Positions 56,677-64,000 of a stretch of 64,000 bases of DNA are shown in pieces. The notes under the pieces were generated by a model. It made no database searches. It was not told the DNA's origin and saw nothing but the letters and a program-made list of their open reading frames with translations. How positions within the stretch are numbered: the first letter of the stretch is position 1; each line of letters starts with the position of its first letter. The DNA comes from Lonsdalea populi (GTDB lineage Bacteria; Pseudomonadota; Gammaproteobacteria; Enterobacterales; Enterobacteriaceae), in the NCBI RefSeq assembly GCF_015999465.1, contig NZ_CP065534.1:558001-622000 (forward strand), written 5' to 3'. Position numbers and translations under genes: made by a program.

Positions 56677-57711
56677 ATGAGTACTCAGGATATTGGCGGT
56701 CCCGCTCAGCCGTTGCTGACCGGCACCGACTTGGTAAAACACTTTCCATTAAAGGGCGGACTGGGCAAGGCCGAGCGGGTGCGCGCGCTGGATGGTATCG
56801 CGTTCAGCGTGATGAAAGGGGAAACGTTGGGCGTCGTCGGCGAATCCGGCTGTGGAAAATCGACCACCGCCCGCGTGTTGATGCAGCTGATCGAGCAGGA
56901 TAGCGGCGAGCTGATTTTCGACGGGCTGACGGTGGGCGGCAGCCGGCTTTCTCTGCGCGACTACCGACGACAGGTGCAGATGGTGTTTCAGGACAGCTAC
57001 TCCTCGCTCAATCCGCGTCTGACCATGCAGGCGGCGATTGCCTTCGGACCGTCGGTGCACGGGGTGCCAGCCTCGGAGGCGAAACGCCGCGCTCGCGATT
57101 TGCTGGATAAGGTGGGGCTGGACCCCATGCGCTTTGCCGGGCGTTATCCGCACGAGCTGTCCGGTGGCCAGCGGCAGCGCGTGAATATCGCCCGCGCGCT
57201 GGCGGTCGAGCCGCGGCTGGTCATTCTGGATGAAGCGGTCTCGGCGCTGGATAAGTCCGTTGAGGCACAGGTTATCAACCTGCTGCTGGACTTGAAAGAG
57301 AGTATGAACCTGACCTATGTCTTCATCAGCCATGACCTGCACGTGGTGCGCTATCTGTCCGACCGCATCATAGTGATGTATCTGGGCGAAGTGGTGGAGG
57401 TCGGTCCTGCGGAAAGTCTGTTCGGGCAGGCACGTCATCCTTACACGCGCGCGTTATTGAGCTCGATGCCGTCGATGGACCCAGGCGCCCGAACTCAGCA
57501 GGCGCCGCTGAGCGGCGATCCGCCGAGTCCGATCCGGCCGCCGTCCGGCTGTCGTTTTCATACCCGCTGTCCGCACGCCGAGGCGGTGTGCGCGCAGCGG
57601 AAACCTATCATGTCGTCCTGTGGCGACGGACATCAGGTGGCATGTCTGATGGCAGAACCGGACGCCGGACATTCGCTTAGCGCCGCTGAACTCACGGCTG
57701 AGGAGGTTTGA
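56677..57711 (+). CDS. ABC transporter ATP-binding protein, DppF/OppF-like
   Basis: A 344-residue ATPase with Walker A GESGCGKSTTAR, Q-loop FQDSYSSLNPRL, signature LSGGQRQRVNIARAL, Walker B LVILDEAVSALD and H-loop FISHDLHVVRYL. The C-terminal oligopeptide domain has a cysteine cluster (CRFHTRCPHAEAVC plus a later Cys), which in related transporters can hold an iron-sulfur cluster; that is family knowledge, not shown here. The second ATPase gene starts on the next base after its stop. Confidence 0.95.
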   Translation: MSTQDIGGPAQPLLTGTDLVKHFPLKGGLGKAERVRALDGIAFSVMKGETLGVVGESGCGKSTTARVLMQLIEQDSGELIFDGLTVGGSRLSLRDYRRQVQMVFQDSYSSLNPRLTMQAAIAFGPSVHGVPASEAKRRARDLLDKVGLDPMRFAGRYPHELSGGQRQRVNIARALAVEPRLVILDEAVSALDKSVEAQVINLLLDLKESMNLTYVFISHDLHVVRYLSDRIIVMYLGEVVEVGPAESLFGQARHPYTRALLSSMPSMDPGARTQQAPLSGDPPSPIRPPSGCRFHTRCPHAEAVCAQRKPIMSSCGDGHQVACLMAEPDAGHSLSAAELTAEEV

Positions 57712-58689
57712 ATGACGGCGCTACCCTTAATGGCGGTGGACAATCTGCAGGTGAAGTTTCGGCGCGGCGATCAAACGATATCGGCGGTGAACGGCGTGAG
57801 CCTGGCGCTGGGACGCGGAGAAGCGCTGGCGTTGATCGGCGAATCCGGCTCCGGCAAGAGCGTGACGCTGCGTGCGTTGATGCGCCTGCATCCGCCCCGG
57901 AGCACGACGATCGACGGCCAGATCCGCATCGCTGGCCAGGATGTCATGGCGCTGTCGCCGCGTGAGCTGCGGGCGCTGCGCGGACCGACGGTGGCGATGA
58001 TTTTTCAGGAGCCGCTGCTGGCGCTGGATCCGGTCTACACCATCGGTCAGCAAATCATGGAAACCGTGCGCAGGCATCGCGCCGTTTCCCGTCAGCAGGC
58101 GCGCGAGATAGCGCTGGACGCGCTGCGGCGAGTCAGGATCCCCAGTCCTGAACAACGGCTTGGCGCCTATCCGCATGAAATGTCCGGCGGGATGCGCCAG
58201 CGCGCCATGATTGCGCTGGCGCTGGCCTGTCAGCCGCAGCTATTGTTGGCCGACGAACCCACCACGGCGCTGGATGCCACGGTGCAGATCCAGATTCTGA
58301 TCCTGCTGCGCGAACTACAGCAGCAGCTGGGCCTGTCGATCATTTTCGTGACGCACGATATCGGCGCGGCGGTGGAAGTCGCCGACCGGGTGGCGGTAAT
58401 GTACGGCGGACGTATCGTCGAGCAGGCACCGTTGGCCGAGCTGATGCAAAGCCCGCGTCATCCCTATACGCGCGTGCTGCTGGCCACTCGCCCGCAAGGC
58501 GGGCTGGAAAAAGGAAGTCGTCTGGTGAGCATCTCCGGCGCGCCGCCGGATCTGGCGAATCTGCCCACGGGCTGTGCGTTTGCGCCGCGCTGCTCTCAGG
58601 CCAGCGAAGTCTGTCTTCGGCAGGTGCCGACGGAGAGTCGGGTCGCGCCGTCGCATCAGGTTTTCTGCCATCACTGGCAGGAGAGCTAA
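57712..58689 (+). CDS. ABC transporter ATP-binding protein, DppD/OppD-like
   Basis: A 325-residue ATPase with Walker A GESGSGKSVTLRAL, Q-loop FQEPLLALDPVYT, signature MSGGMRQRAMIALAL, Walker B LLLADEPTTALD and H-loop FVTHDIGAAVEVAD. The C-terminal domain has CAFAPRCSQASEVC and a final cysteine. Its ATG follows the preceding TGA directly. Having the F-type ATPase before the D-type is the reverse of the usual dppD-dppF order. Confidence 0.95.
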   Translation: MTALPLMAVDNLQVKFRRGDQTISAVNGVSLALGRGEALALIGESGSGKSVTLRALMRLHPPRSTTIDGQIRIAGQDVMALSPRELRALRGPTVAMIFQEPLLALDPVYTIGQQIMETVRRHRAVSRQQAREIALDALRRVRIPSPEQRLGAYPHEMSGGMRQRAMIALALACQPQLLLADEPTTALDATVQIQILILLRELQQQLGLSIIFVTHDIGAAVEVADRVAVMYGGRIVEQAPLAELMQSPRHPYTRVLLATRPQGGLEKGSRLVSISGAPPDLANLPTGCAFAPRCSQASEVCLRQVPTESRVAPSHQVFCHHWQES

Positions 58690-58729
58690 GCCTATTTGCC
58701 TTTATCTCCAAGGTAACATAGGCCTTTTG
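58690..58729 (+). terminator. terminator of the ABC transporter operon
   Basis: GCCTAT/ATAGGC with an inner CCTT/AAGG stem is followed by CTTTTG, starting at the last base of the stop codon. Confidence 0.6.
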
Positions 58730-58851
58730 TGGCTGGACGTGCTGCCGTCAGCGTAATAACAGGAAATTAGCCATTTTCTGATGGAGCGTCTGTGAGATTC
58801 CCCGTATACCGTTGGCATATACCGCATCGCGGTTATGCAGAGGGTATAATT

Positions 58852-59214
58852 ATGATTAAACCGCTGTTGTTCGTTGCTGTTATGGCAGGAGTGGTCTATA
58901 CGATGCCCGCCGCGCAAGCTGACAGCCTGACTCTGTCGTTGCCGGGGGTGCAGCTGCACATTGGCGATCGCGACAGACGAGGTTACTACTGGGATGGTCG
59001 CTACTGGCGCGATCCTGACTATTGGCGCGAGCGTCACTACTATCGCAGACCGCCGCCGCCGCCGCGTTATTACTATGAGCCGCCGCCGCAAGTGATCGTC
59101 GTGCAGCCTCCACCACGGGCCTATCGCGAGGATCGCCGCTACCGCGGTCCTGATAGAGATTGGGATCGCGATCGTGGGCCCCACCATCGTCGTGATGACG
59201 ATCGCCATCGCTAA
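58852..59214 (+). CDS. small secreted YpeC-like (DUF2502) protein
   Basis: A 120-residue protein with a signal peptide (MIKPLLFVAVMAGVVYTM, cleavage near AQA-DS) and DUF2502 start SLTLSLPGVQLHIGDRDRRGYYWDG. A Tyr/Arg/Pro-rich tail follows (YYRRPPPPPRYYYEPPPQ, then Asp/Arg repeats ending in His-rich RRDDDRHR). E. coli YpeC has the same IGDRD-x-GxYWDG core. Function is unknown. ATG 58852 is preceded by AGAGGG; the frame extends 20 codons further 5' without a signal peptide. Confidence 0.85.
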   Translation: MIKPLLFVAVMAGVVYTMPAAQADSLTLSLPGVQLHIGDRDRRGYYWDGRYWRDPDYWRERHYYRRPPPPPRYYYEPPPQVIVVQPPPRAYREDRRYRGPDRDWDRDRGPHHRRDDDRHR

Positions 59215-59287
59215 TCATCCGTCAGACGGTAAGGACATTGGCCTTCTTCGCTGTGACACGAGACTGATTCAGCACCGTTTTCTCCTC

Positions 59288-59316
59288 AAGGGATGCCAGC
59301 AACAGCGGCATCCCTT
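59288..59316 (+). terminator. terminator of the YpeC-like gene
   Basis: A 10-bp AAGGGATGCC/GGCATCCCTT stem with a 9-base loop; the T-run is short. Confidence 0.55.
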
Positions 59317-59466
59317 GTCAATTCCGGCACTCAAGCCCACTCCGGACCACTGGCGAAGCCAGTCCAAAACATCGCGAGATCGTAAAGATTTACCCTGAGT
59401 TTAGGTCTCAGCGACCTCCGGAACGCACTTGGCTGCGGTGGAGCGTCAGGAAATGTTTTAGCGTGC

Positions 59467-59490
59467 TGTCTTGCACGACGTTGCAAGACA
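59467..59490. promoter_or_regulatory. perfect 9-bp palindrome upstream of cysQ
   Basis: TGTCTTGCA-CGACGT-TGCAAGACA lies 232 bases before cysQ. The even spacing suits a dimeric regulator, but I do not recognise the site. Confidence 0.35.
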
Positions 59491-59722
59491 CGAATACGCC
59501 CCTCAGCCCCACGGCTGCCGGTGTCTTATCACGCCGTGTTTTTGCGGGGTGGTAGTGAAGGGCATATCTCATATAATCAGGGTTAACAGATGAAGTATCA
59601 TCCCTGTAGATAAAGGGCGCGCGGAAGCGGCCACGCCTGTAGCGTCATGGCCGGCTCATCCCTTTTCAGCGTTATCAGACGGGGCATTCGGCGGCCTCGG
59701 CGACCGGTAAAGAGGAGAAATC

Positions 59723-60463
59723 ATGCTAGATCATATTTGCCAGCTAGCGCGTGAGGCGGGTGACGTCATCATGCAAATCTATTCGGGACAGGCACCGGTT
59801 GAGGTCAAACACAAGCAGGATGACTCGCCGGTGACCGCTGCCGATATCGCCGCGCACAACGTCATTGTCCGCGGGCTGACGGCGGCCTATCCGGCCATTC
59901 CTTTGTTGTCTGAAGAAGATCCGCCGCCGTGGTCCGAACGCCGGCAATGGCAGCGTTACTGGCTGGTGGACCCGCTGGACGGGACGAAAGAGTTTATTGG
60001 GCGCAACGGGGAATTTACCGTCAATATCGCACTGATCGAAGACGGCAAGCCGGTGCTGGGCGTTGTGTACGTGCCGGTAACCGGCGTGATGTACGCCGCC
60101 GCGGACGGCAAAGCCTGGAAAGAGGAATGCGGCGTCCGTTTGCCGATTCGGGTGCAGGACGCGCGTCCGCCGCTGGTCGTGGTCAGCCGTTCCCATGCGG
60201 ATGCGGAGCTGCAGGACTATCTCGACCAGTTGGGCGATCATCAGACCGTCGCTATAGGCTCATCGCTGAAGTTCTGTCTGGTGGCGGAAGGGCAAGCTCA
60301 GCTCTATCCGCGTTTCGGGCCCACCTGCGTATGGGACACGGCCGCAGGGCACGCCGTGGCGCTGGCGGCGGGCGCGCAGGTCAATGATTGGAAAGGCCAG
60401 CCGTTGTCTTATCTCCCTCGCGAATCGTTCCTGAACCCCGGATTTCGCGTCTCCCTGTATTAA
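59723..60463 (+). CDS. cysQ: 3'(2'),5'-bisphosphate nucleotidase CysQ
   Basis: CysQ removes PAP, a by-product of sulfate assimilation, to AMP. It has 246 residues, the E. coli length, starting [20 protein letters not shown]. Metal-binding motifs of the inositol-phosphatase fold are present: LSEEDPP, the DPLDGTKEF box and [15 protein letters not shown]. An AGAGGAGAAATC ribosome site precedes it. The E. coli ytfJ homologue expected nearby is absent; ytfK follows directly. Confidence 0.98.
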   Translation: MLDHICQLAREAGDVIMQIYSGQAPVEVKHKQDDSPVTAADIAAHNVIVRGLTAAYPAIPLLSEEDPPPWSERRQWQRYWLVDPLDGTKEFIGRNGEFTVNIALIEDGKPVLGVVYVPVTGVMYAAADGKAWKEECGVRLPIRVQDARPPLVVVSRSHADAELQDYLDQLGDHQTVAIGSSLKFCLVAEGQAQLYPRFGPTCVWDTAAGHAVALAAGAQVNDWKGQPLSYLPRESFLNPGFRVSLY

Positions 60464-60574
60464 TCCCGTCTGAGGGTTCTCCGGGCCGGTGTACGAGGCC
60501 CGGATCTCGCGCCATCTTCCCCTTACTTTTCTGAGCTTTAGAGTTGCATGGGGATTGTCCGAAACCATTAATCG

Positions 60575-60608
60575 CTGTCGTCATTCCGTCATAAAAAGAC
60601 GGTATAAC
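60575..60608 (+). promoter_or_regulatory. Pho box and -10 element upstream of ytfK
   Basis: CTGTCGT-CATT-CCGTCAT (60575-60592) matches the PhoB repeat CTGTCAT-N4-CTGTCAT at 12 of 14 positions. TATAAC (60603-60608) follows after 10 bases, the spacing of PhoB-dependent promoters where the box replaces the -35. ytfK begins 277 bases downstream, so the leader is long. E. coli ytfK is reported as PhoB-regulated. Confidence 0.7.
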
Positions 60609-60885
60609 ACCGCACGGGCTAAATAAGCCGGCTGAAATGGCGTGAAACGCCGCTGACCGGTGGTGTTCTGTATTGACCTGATATTTGAATGTTTATTCTG
60701 ATTTATCAGATTTTTGCGTTTTTCTGTTCCGTAAACTAATGTAAAAGCGATGAATAATGCTGGCTTATAGGGAACTTCCCATTAAATATCTACCCTAAAT
60801 GTAGGATAAAGCTTGGTGCGTCATACATCCTGTTCCGGGTTGGTGGCAGGAGACGCGCTACTGGAACAACGTAAGGAGAGGAAGT

Positions 60886-61092
60886 ATGAGGATCTTCGAA
60901 CGCTATAATCCCTTTAAAGTCGCCAAGTATGTGAAGACACTGTTTCGCGGACGGTTATACATCAAAGGGGTGGGGGCTTTTGAGTTTGATTACGGCAAAA
61001 TTTTACTCCCGAAAAAGAAAGACAAGCTGCATCTTGAAGTCATGTCTGAGGTTAATCGTCAGGTCATCAAACTGCAGTCAGAGCTGGCTTAA
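60886..61092 (+). CDS. ytfK: YtfK, stringent-response modulator
   Basis: A 68-residue protein of E. coli length, beginning [20 protein letters not shown] and with [20 protein letters not shown]. It is a DUF1107 family member. In E. coli YtfK binds SpoT and promotes (p)ppGpp accumulation under phosphate or fatty-acid starvation. AAGGAGAGGAAGT is a very strong ribosome site. A Pho box upstream links it to phosphate limitation. A bidirectional terminator separates it from ytfL. Confidence 0.97.
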   Translation: MRIFERYNPFKVAKYVKTLFRGRLYIKGVGAFEFDYGKILLPKKKDKLHLEVMSEVNRQVIKLQSELA

Positions 61093-61250
61093 CGCCGACT
61101 GCCACTGCCGCCTTCGCAATAGGATGTTGGAGACGACGGCCCGGACTGTTGCGACACATTCAAAGAATTAATGCGTGATGTGTAAAAAGAACAGGTTCGG
61201 ATCTGCGCCGGTATGAGGGTGATCGGTACGCCATGCGGTTATCCAGCGTC

Positions 61251-61279
61251 AAAAAAGGCCCGTTAACGGGCTTTTTTTA
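61251..61279. terminator. bidirectional terminator between ytfK and ytfL
   Basis: A six-base A-run, a GCCCG/CGGGC stem with TTAA loop and a seven-base T-run lie between converging genes. Confidence 0.9.
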
Positions 61280-61304
61280 ATGGGTGAAAGACAGCCATAC
61301 ACGC

Positions 61305-62627
61305 CTACACGATGGTGACATCCGGGCTGGCACTTCCGGCCGGTTTGTCTTCCAGTCGCGTCACCAGCAGCTGGTCAATCTTGTAGCTGTCGATATCCAC
61401 CACTTCAAACTTATAGCCCGCGAAACGCACGAAATCGGTCCGCTTGGGGATTTTACGCAGGGTGTACATCATGAAACCCCCTATGGTTTCGTAGTTGCCG
61501 GAGTGGGGGAAGTTGTCGATATTCAGCACGCGCATGACGTCGTCGATCGGCGTGCCGCCCTCGATCAGCCAGGAGTTGGCGTCGCGCGCGACAATCTGCT
61601 CTTCCAGCCCCTGTCCCACCAAGTCGCCCATGAGCGTCGTCATCACGTCGTTGAGGGTGATAATGCCGACCACCAGCGCATACTCATTCAGAATCACCGC
61701 GAAGTCTTCGCCAGCAGCCTTGAAGCTTTCCAGCGCCTCGGACAACGTCAGCGTATCCGGCACGATCAGCGCCGGGCGAATCTGTACGCCGCTGGTTAGT
61801 TCCAGACTCTGATTGCCCAGCACCCGGTTGAGCAGATCTTTGGAGTCGACGTAGCCGACGATCTGATCGATATGGCCGTCGCAAACCAGGAATTTGGAGT
61901 GCGGCTGCCGGGCGATTTTCTCTTTGATGCTTTCCTCGCCCGCATGCAAATCGAAGAACACCACGCTTTCACGAGAGGTCATGGAAGACGGTACGGTGCG
62001 GGATTCCAGCTCGAACACGTTTTCGATCAGCTCATGTTCCTGCTTGCGCAGCACGCCGGCCAGCGCGCCGGCCTCCACCACCGCATAGATGTCGTCTGAC
62101 GTAATGTCGTCCTTACGCACCATCGGCAGCTTGAGCATCCGGAAAATCATGTTCGCCAGCCCGTTGAACAGCCACACCAGCGGACGAAAGATCAGCAGAC
62201 AGAAGCGCATGGGGTTGATGATCCGAACGGCGACCGTTTCGGGGGCGATCATGCCTATGCGTTTCGGCGTCAAATCGCCAAATAGGATAAACAGACTGGT
62301 GACCAGCACGAACGAACAGATAAAGCTGACGCGATCGGCCATCTCCGGCGACATCACATTATCGAAAAGCATTTTAAAGTAGGGGGAGAAGGCGGCGTCG
62401 CCGACGATACCGGCAAGTATGGCAACGGCGTTGACGCCGATCTGGATCACGGTAAAGAAAATACCGGGCGTCTCCTGCAGCTTCATCACACGTTCGGCGT
62501 TCTGGTTGCCCTCGTCCGCCATGAACTTGAGCTTTATTTTGCGCGATGCAGCCAGGGAAATTTCAGACACGGAGAAAAAAGCGCTAATGGCGATAAGAAA
62601 AATAATTAATAACAGACTGTTTAACAT
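61305..62627 (-). CDS. ytfL: CNNM/HlyC-CorC family membrane protein YtfL
   Basis: A 440-residue inner membrane protein (E. coli YtfL 447). An N-terminal DUF21/CNNM domain with three to four helices (MLNSLLLIIFLIAISAFFSVSEIS; QIGVNAVAILAGIVGDAAFSP; DLTPKRIGMIAPE) is followed by a CBS pair (MTSRESVVFFDLHAGE; VPDTLTLSEALESFKAAGEDFAVILNEY) and a CorC_HlyC domain (GNYETIGGFMMYTLRKIP). Related proteins handle Mg or Co efflux; YtfL has been linked to putrescine export. ATG 62627 matches the E. coli start; the frame has seven more codons 5'. Confidence 0.96.
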   Translation of the reverse strand: MLNSLLLIIFLIAISAFFSVSEISLAASRKIKLKFMADEGNQNAERVMKLQETPGIFFTVIQIGVNAVAILAGIVGDAAFSPYFKMLFDNVMSPEMADRVSFICSFVLVTSLFILFGDLTPKRIGMIAPETVAVRIINPMRFCLLIFRPLVWLFNGLANMIFRMLKLPMVRKDDITSDDIYAVVEAGALAGVLRKQEHELIENVFELESRTVPSSMTSRESVVFFDLHAGEESIKEKIARQPHSKFLVCDGHIDQIVGYVDSKDLLNRVLGNQSLELTSGVQIRPALIVPDTLTLSEALESFKAAGEDFAVILNEYALVVGIITLNDVMTTLMGDLVGQGLEEQIVARDANSWLIEGGTPIDDVMRVLNIDNFPHSGNYETIGGFMMYTLRKIPKRTDFVRFAGYKFEVVDIDSYKIDQLLVTRLEDKPAGSASPDVTIV

Positions 62628-62816
62628 AGTTTTTTCGCTTTGCCTCAATAGACAGGGCGATCCTCAGGAAGGAAAATAATCATGAACCGACGGCAGGGAG
62701 CCGTGGACAAGGCCGGTTATCAGCCTCATGTCGGCGGCATTATAGCAGGAGCGTTCAAAGAACCGCCAGCACTGGCGTGAGGCGATCTGCGGGCCGCTAA
62801 AACGGCTTTCAATCAG

Positions 62817-62848
62817 CAAAAAAACGCCGTCGGTTTTGACGCGACGGC
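62817..62848 (-). terminator. terminator of msrA
   Basis: On the minus strand a GCCGTCG/CGACGGC stem is followed by seven T residues, 12 bases past the msrA stop. Confidence 0.85.
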
Positions 62849-62859
62849 ATTGAGTAAAA

Positions 62860-63501
62860 TCAGCCCTGCGGCGGCAGACAAACGCCTATGCCGCCCAGTC
62901 CGCAGTACCCTTCCGGGTTTTTGTACAGGTACTGCTGATGCTCATCTTCCGCATAGTAGAACGGTCCGGCCTCCGCGATTTCGGTGGAGACCGTTCGCTG
63001 GTCGCCCGCCGCCGCCATCGCCAGTTGGAAACGTTGCAGGCTCTCTGTCGCCGCCTGTTCCTGCTGAGGCGTCAGCGTATAGATCGCCGAGCGGTACTGC
63101 GTGCCGATATCGCCTCCCTGACGCATCCCCTGCGCCGGATCGTGATGTTCCCAGAACACCTGCAGCAGCGTTTCGTAAGGGACGACGGCGGGATCGAAGA
63201 CGACGCGCACGGCTTCTGCATGACCGGTTTTGCCGGTGCAGACTTCCCGGTAGGTTGGATTGGGCGTAAAGCCGCCGCAGTAGCCGGCCGCGGTGCTGTA
63301 AACGCCCGGTTGCTGCCAGAACAGGCGCTCGGCGCCCCAGAAACAGCCCATGGCGAAGATAGCCACGCCCATCCCCTCCGGCACATGCGTCATCGAGTGC
63401 TGATTGACCGCATGGAGTCTGACGACAGGCATTGGCGTGGACCGCCCAGGCAGAGCGTCGGCCTGACTTACCGGCTGAGTTTTATCAAAAAGTGAGACCA
63501 C
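62860..63501 (-). CDS. msrA: peptide methionine-S-sulfoxide reductase MsrA
   Basis: MsrA reduces methionine-S-sulfoxide in proteins and free form. The 213-residue product (E. coli 212) has the catalytic [11 protein letters not shown] (Cys near residue 52), [35 protein letters not shown] and C-terminal recycling cysteines ([13 protein letters not shown]). A GTG start at 63501 is supported by GGAG six bases upstream and by alignment with the E. coli N-terminus (xSLFDK). It is divergent from tamA, as in E. coli. Confidence 0.97.
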   Translation of the reverse strand: MVSLFDKTQPVSQADALPGRSTPMPVVRLHAVNQHSMTHVPEGMGVAIFAMGCFWGAERLFWQQPGVYSTAAGYCGGFTPNPTYREVCTGKTGHAEAVRVVFDPAVVPYETLLQVFWEHHDPAQGMRQGGDIGTQYRSAIYTLTPQQEQAATESLQRFQLAMAAAGDQRTVSTEIAEAGPFYYAEDEHQQYLYKNPEGYCGLGGIGVCLPPQG

Positions 63502-63681
63502 GTTGAGCTCCCATTTGCTGATTGAATCATCGTTATCGGTTACGGTTACGGTATCTTCCGGGCAGGATAAAAGGGTGTGCGGGCGAGTTTCCCCTTGTAT
63601 ACACTATATTTTAGGCTTTACCGGCTAATATTTATGGCTAAAGAGAAACAATTTAATTCTATTGGGTTTTCAGGGAGCGCA

Positions 63682-64000
63682 GTGGCGATTTTTACATTAA
63701 AGAGGAAGTCTTACCGCACCGGCGGCATCCGCCTGTGCCGAGCGATAGGTGTGTGCGGATTACTGCTGGCGAGTGCGTCTGCCGGCGCCGCTTCCAATGT
63801 CCGTCTGCAGGTAACGGGACTGACGGGCGACCTGCAAAAGAATGTGCGGGCGCAGCTCTCTACCATTACCGCCGATGAAGTCAGCGCCGACGGACGTTTT
63901 CGTTCCCGCGTCAACACGGCAATCCGACAAGGTTTGCGGGCGCTGGGTTACTACGATCCTGAGATCGACTTTCAGTTGTTACCCGCCGTCAACGGCGGCC
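63682..64000 (+). CDS. tamA: translocation and assembly module subunit TamA (5' part)
   Basis: TamA is an Omp85-family outer membrane protein that with TamB helps insert autotransporters and other proteins. The visible 106 codons run off the right edge. A signal peptide (core IGVCGLLLASASAGA) is followed by the first POTRA domain: ASNVRLQVTGLTGDLQKNVR, AQLSTITADEVSADGRFRSR and GLRALGYYDPEIDFQLL, close to E. coli TamA. GTG 63682 is preferred for an AGGGAG four bases upstream. An in-frame ATG at 63634 would add 16 residues but has no ribosome site. Confidence 0.88.
   Translation, partial: MAIFTLKRKSYRTGGIRLCRAIGVCGLLLASASAGAASNVRLQVTGLTGDLQKNVRAQLSTITADEVSADGRFRSRVNTAIRQGLRALGYYDPEIDFQLLPAVNGG

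Larger units (their letters stand above)
59215..59722. other. 508-bp intergenic region before cysQ
   Basis: It holds a terminator hairpin (59288-59316), a perfect palindromic hairpin (59467-59490) and otherwise nothing recognised. The cysQ promoter should lie in its right half. Confidence 0.4.

Noticed and set aside
59723..61092. Operon of cysQ and ytfK
   Set aside because: A hairpin follows cysQ, the gap is over 400 bases, and ytfK has its own Pho-type promoter.

Overview
The window is a chromosomal segment of a member of the Enterobacterales. Protein lengths, start sites and gene order match Escherichia coli closely in several long blocks. The mix of genes (uvrA/ssb, dnaB-alr-tyrB, lysR-lysA, aas-lplT, the yggS-proC-yggT-yggU-rdgB-hemW set, rnr-rlmB, rpsF-priB-rpsR-rplI, cysQ-ytfK-ytfL-msrA-tamA) plus several chemoreceptors, a CodA/PucR locus and a high coding GC content fits a plant-associated Pectobacteriaceae-type genome (Brenneria, Lonsdalea, Dickeya or Pectobacterium). 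The genus is my inference and was not checked. No tRNA, rRNA, CRISPR array, prophage or intact insertion sequence was seen.

Layout, left to right. 0-4.5 kb: a possible transposase scrap, then ssb and uvrA diverging across a LexA box, then yjbQ. 4.5-8.9 kb: a membrane diguanylate cyclase and a chemoreceptor diverging across 1 kb of AT-rich DNA that carries a good sigma-28 promoter. 9-18.7 kb: tyrB, a YitT-type membrane protein, an Lrp-type regulator, a periplasmic PheC-like protein, a DUF1471 protein, alr, dnaB, qorA, pspG (with a sigma-54 promoter) and dusA. 19-31.7 kb: an uncharacterised gene, lysR/lysA, a D-glycerate module (GntP permease, glycerate kinase, CdaR), a LacI regulator, an OmrA/OmrB-type small RNA, aas-lplT and elaA. 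31.8-37 kb: an EcnA-like entericidin, the hemW-to-yggS operon and a small secreted protein. 37-42 kb: a tightly overlapping codB(truncated)-pucR-codA operon and a second chemoreceptor. 42.3-53 kb: a frameshifted nsrR, rnr, rlmB, two small secreted proteins, yjfP, the S6/S18/L9 ribosomal operon, ytfB, fklB and tsx. 53-64 kb: a five-gene peptide-type ABC transporter, a YpeC-like protein, cysQ, ytfK (with a Pho box), ytfL, msrA and the start of tamA.

Most of the window is ordinary core genome broken into E. coli-like blocks, with accessory genes at the joints. The more unusual points are: the codB remnant still translationally coupled to pucR and codA, with a CodA active-site change (Ser at the position of E. 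coli Asp314) that points to altered base specificity; a PheC-like periplasmic dehydratase beside tyrB; a single Omr RNA where E. coli has two; an EcnA-like entericidin without EcnB; a decayed nsrR in front of an intact rnr; and a sigma-28 promoter about 585 bp upstream of a chemoreceptor. I did not find a clearly new multi-gene system. The best candidates for undescribed function are the 260-residue protein at 19.0 kb and the small secreted proteins at 36.6 and 46.2 kb.
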